From positions 1 through 7,686 of the forward strand of contig QHSM01000165.1 in the NCBI GenBank assembly GCA_003221595.1: a stretch of DNA of 7,686 nucleotides, in the 5' to 3' direction. The first letter of the stretch is position 1. The number at the start of each line of letters is the position of its first letter. Both the position numbers and the translations under genes were made by a program. The notes below the pieces were generated by a model. It saw only the letters and a program-made list of their open reading frames with translations. It ran no database searches and was not told the DNA's origin. Positions 5,485 through 7,686 of the stretch are shown piece by piece. Origin of the DNA: Candidatus Rokuibacteriota bacterium (GTDB taxonomy: Bacteria > Methylomirabilota > Methylomirabilia > Rokubacteriales > CSP1-6).

Positions 5485-6575
5485 AGGCCCTCGCACGCCG
5501 TGCGCACGGCGGCGGCCGTCTGCTCGACCTCGTCGTCGGTGAGCTCCGCGAAGCACGGCAGCGACAGCACCTCACGGGCCGCCCGCGCCGCCTCCGGCCA
5601 GCGCCGATCATCCAGGCCGAACACGGGCTGCGCCGGCACCGGACGCGGGTAGTACACGCCGGTCCCGATTCCCCGGTCGGTCAGCGCCTTGGCGAGGGCA
5701 TCACGCTGCGGGTGGCGCACGGTGAAGAGATGGAAGACGTGCCGCGCCGGCGCGGCCTCCGTCGGGAGCGTGAGCGACGCGCCGGCGAGGAGCGCGCGGT
5801 ACCGCGCGGCGATCCGCCGGCGGGCCTGCGTCCACGCCGGCAGGCGGGCGAGCTTGACGCGCAGGACGGCCGCCTGCATCTCGTCCAGCCGGCTGCAGAA
5901 GCCGAGCTCCTCGTGCTGGTAGCGGCCGCTGTCGCCGTGGTGCCGGAGCTTCGTGAGGCGGTCGGCGACGTCCTGCCGGTTGGTCAGGACCATGCCGCCG
6001 TCGCCGCACGCGCCCAGATTCTTGGTCGGATAGAACGACAGGCACGCGGCGTCACCCCAGGCGCCGATCGGGCGCTCGGCCCAGGCGCCGCCGACCGCCT
6101 GCGCCGCGTCCTCGACGACGGCGAGCCGGTGGGCGCGCGCCAGCTCGACAAGACGGTCCATGGGCGCCGGGTGGCCGTAGAGATGAACGGGCATGATCGC
6201 GCGCGTGCGCGGCGTGATCGCGCGGGCGGCGGCCGCCACGTCGAGCGCGTACGTCTCCGGGTCGATGTCGACGAAGACCGGCGTCGCCCCCACCATGGTG
6301 ATGGTGGTCGCCGACGCCACGAACGAGAACGCCGGCGTGATGACCTCGTCGCCCGGGCCCACGCCGACGGCCATGAGCGCCAGGCGCAGCGCGTCGGTGC
6401 CCGACGCGACGCCCAGCGCCCAGCGCACCCCGCACAGCGTCGCCAGCTCGCGCTCGAGCGCCCGGCCCTCCGCGCCGAGAACGAAGTGGCTCGAGTCGAG
6501 CACGCGCATGAGGGCGGCCCCCAGCTCCCCGCGGAGCGCCGCGTGTTGCCGCGTCAGATCGATGAACGGGATCAT
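5481..6575 (-). CDS. DegT/DnrJ/EryC1/StrS-family PLP sugar aminotransferase (WbpE-like)
   Basis: PLP-dependent enzyme that transaminates a keto-sugar nucleotide, typically with glutamate as donor. The 364 residues are full length for the family. Seen: N-terminal IPFIDLTRQHAAL (2-14); ASGTDALRLAL (57-67); GPGDEVITPAFSF (73-85); VHLYGHPAPMDRL (130-142); VEDAAQAVGG (154-163) with Asp156, which pairs with the PLP nitrogen; Lys185 in SFYPTKNLGACGDGG as the Schiff-base lysine; and RLDEMQAAVLRVKL (229-242). The family Asn in the usual GxNSRLDE is Cys227 here (GFCSRLDE). The C-terminus has GIGTGVYYPRPVPAQPVF. The ATG at 6573-6575 overlaps the lptD stop (ATGA), has no clear Shine-Dalgarno, and the family N-terminus starts right there. 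Next to a WbpA-type dehydrogenase the best guess is 3-amination of a UDP-3-keto-N-acetylhexosaminuronate, but the oxidase (WbpB) and acetyltransferase (WbpD) are not in this window. A 4-amino sugar enzyme is the main alternative. Confidence 0.93.
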   Translation of the reverse strand: MIPFIDLTRQHAALRGELGAALMRVLDSSHFVLGAEGRALERELATLCGVRWALGVASGTDALRLALMAVGVGPGDEVITPAFSFVASATTITMVGATPVFVDIDPETYALDVAAAARAITPRTRAIMPVHLYGHPAPMDRLVELARAHRLAVVEDAAQAVGGAWAERPIGAWGDAACLSFYPTKNLGACGDGGMVLTNRQDVADRLTKLRHHGDSGRYQHEELGFCSRLDEMQAAVLRVKLARLPAWTQARRRIAARYRALLAGASLTLPTEAAPARHVFHLFTVRHPQRDALAKALTDRGIGTGVYYPRPVPAQPVFGLDDRRWPEAARAAREVLSLPCFAELTDDEVEQTAAAVRTACEGL

Positions 6576-7686
6576 CGGAACTTCGGTCCGCTGTCGATCA
6601 TGCTTGCCCCCATCTTGGGATTCGCAATGTTCCCGAGCCCGAGCAGGTGGAGCGAGAAGCGAAACTCGTCGTCCGCGCTCTGACCGGTGGCGATGTCCCG
6701 GCTGCGCTTGACGTACTCGGCGCTGACCGCCCAGCAGTCAAACTTGAAATCGAGCCCGAACCGGCTCTCGACGAACGTGTTGGTCCGGAGATCCCAGTTC
6801 GTCTGCACCCTCACTACGAGATTACGCCAGATATCGACGGAGACCGAGCCTTGCAGGAAGTGAATCGCCGCCGACTCGGGCCCGTTGGTGCCGGGGTTGA
6901 ACGTTCCGGGGACCTGGATGAAGTACGGAACCTGGACCGCCGGAGCGCGGTTGTAGCGCAGCCCGACGACGCCGGTGACGCGGGGAACGTTGGCCGTCAC
7001 GTCGGCGGTGTACGCCTGGAGCCCTTGGCCGTGGACGTTGTAGCTCGCGTCGGCGTGAAGGCTCAGCAGGGTGCTCGGCTGGAGCGTGAGGTCGCCGGCC
7101 ACGTTGCCGAAGCGGCCGGCCTGGTAGTCGTAGGCGTTGGCCACGACGAGCCGGATCAGATCGAGCCGCGTGGCCTCGGCATCGTCCGAGCTCACCGTCC
7201 GCGCGCGGAGCCGGTTGGTCAGCGAGTACTCGAACCAGTTCGCCTCGGGGATCAGATCGATGTTGGTCCACTGCGGCAGACTGTAGAAGTTGTGGCCGAC
7301 GATCCGGATGTAGTGCGCGCGCGGCTCGACCGAGTGGAGCAGCGCGCTGAACCCGCCCAGCCCGTCCAGGGGATAGACACGGGACGCCCGGCTCTCGGCG
7401 TCGCTTCCGTACTCGAGCAGCTCGCGCACCCGCCACTCGCCATTCGTGTCCTCGATGGACGCCCCTCCCGATACCGGCACGTGGCTTCCGGTCACGGTCG
7501 TACTGTAGGCCGTCGCCCGGCCGCCGACGAACGGTGTCACCGTCAGGTAGCCGGCGAGCGGGATCGGTCGCGAGAGCAACGGGTGCACATCGAGGCGAGC
7601 CCCCTCCGAGCCGATGTCGCGCTGGAAATAGACCCCGCTCGAGTCCACCTGGTAGAGGAACCCCGGCAGCCCGGGAACGTTCTGGC
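6572..7686 (-). CDS. lptD: LptD (LPS-assembly protein), C-terminal beta-barrel part; 5' end outside window
   Basis: Outer-membrane beta-barrel that, with the lipoprotein LptE, inserts LPS into the outer leaflet. Only the last 370 residues are visible; the frame is open to the window edge, and the periplasmic jellyroll and N-terminal barrel lie beyond. A GTG at 7648 is an internal Val codon, not the start. Evidence: alternating polar/hydrophobic amphipathic strands throughout, VYFQRDIGSEGARLDVHPLL, LTVTPFVGGRATAYST, VEPRAHYIRI, EYSLTNRLRAR, QGSVSVDIWRN, GLDFKFDCWAVSAEYVKRS and a final FSLHLLGLGNI. These are the strand patterns of the PF04453 barrel as seen in divergent, non-gammaproteobacterial LptD. 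The only Cys in view is at 6734-6736 (FDCW), near the place where E. coli LptD has two adjacent disulfide Cys. The gene ends in TGA at 6572-6574, overlapping the aminotransferase start, so an LPS export gene heads a sugar-nucleotide operon. Another outer-membrane barrel is possible but less likely. Confidence 0.82.
   Translation of the reverse strand, partial: QNVPGLPGFLYQVDSSGVYFQRDIGSEGARLDVHPLLSRPIPLAGYLTVTPFVGGRATAYSTTVTGSHVPVSGGASIEDTNGEWRVRELLEYGSDAESRASRVYPLDGLGGFSALLHSVEPRAHYIRIVGHNFYSLPQWTNIDLIPEANWFEYSLTNRLRARTVSSDDAEATRLDLIRLVVANAYDYQAGRFGNVAGDLTLQPSTLLSLHADASYNVHGQGLQAYTADVTANVPRVTGVVGLRYNRAPAVQVPYFIQVPGTFNPGTNGPESAAIHFLQGSVSVDIWRNLVVRVQTNWDLRTNTFVESRFGLDFKFDCWAVSAEYVKRSRDIATGQSADDEFRFSLHLLGLGNIANPKMGASMIDSGPKFR

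Noticed and set aside
4387..5652. Long plus-strand open frame (421 codons) opposite the dehydrogenase
   Set aside because: It crosses the border between two well-supported minus-strand genes and has shadow-like composition and no domain.
5712..6683. Plus-strand open frame (323 codons) opposite the aminotransferase
   Set aside because: Antisense shadow; it also runs into lptD and shows no family features.
1..7686. Search for CRISPR, tRNA, rRNA, insertion sequences, phage or defence genes
   Set aside because: No direct-repeat array, no cloverleaf-like stretch, and no transposase, integrase or nuclease motif seen on either strand.

Overview
The window is a G+C-rich stretch (roughly two thirds G+C by eye) from what looks like a Gram-negative bacterium. 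All seven genes read on the minus strand, so transcription runs from high to low coordinates. The strongest taxonomic clue is the C-terminal barrel of an LptD-type LPS-assembly protein, which implies an outer membrane with LPS. The divergent style of that barrel, the G+C level and the gene mix would fit deltaproteobacteria-like lineages or candidate phyla such as Rokubacteria/Methylomirabilota. That placement is a guess; nothing here proves it.

Layout in transcription order. Block A (7686 to 4174): the 3' part of lptD, cut by the window edge; a DegT/WbpE-type sugar aminotransferase; and a UDP-N-acetylhexosamine 6-dehydrogenase of the WbpA/WecC type. The lptD/aminotransferase and aminotransferase/dehydrogenase junctions are 4-nt overlaps (ATGA and GTGA), so the three genes are very probably translationally coupled. 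A 169-nt gap follows (4005-4173), the only real non-coding stretch. It holds a bulged hairpin just after the dehydrogenase stop and a strongly strand-asymmetric tract, C-rich in RNA and with G-quadruplex potential on the other strand. Block B (4004 to 1): a decaprenyl-phosphate phosphoribosyltransferase-like UbiA membrane enzyme; a DUF362 protein without an Fe-S ferredoxin motif; glutamyl-tRNA synthetase (gltX); and a histidine phosphatase cut by the other window edge. DUF362/gltX are 1 nt apart and gltX/phosphatase overlap by 4 nt (ATGA).

How they may work together. Block A combines export of LPS to the cell surface (LptD) with the making of an amino-sugar uronic acid nucleotide, the kind of precursor used for O-antigen, capsule or exopolysaccharide. 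Block B starts with the enzyme that commits PRPP to lipid-linked pentose (DPPR, precursor of decaprenyl-phosphoryl ribose/arabinose), so it may also serve the envelope. In block B, gltX is a housekeeping gene embedded between proteins of unclear role.

There is no tRNA, rRNA, CRISPR, insertion sequence, phage gene or toxin-antitoxin pair that I can see. No stretch longer than 169 nt lacks a gene. I do not see a clear-cut new system. The most useful leads are the DPPR-synthase/DUF362 pairing, a replaced family Asn in the aminotransferase, and the structured 169-nt gap.
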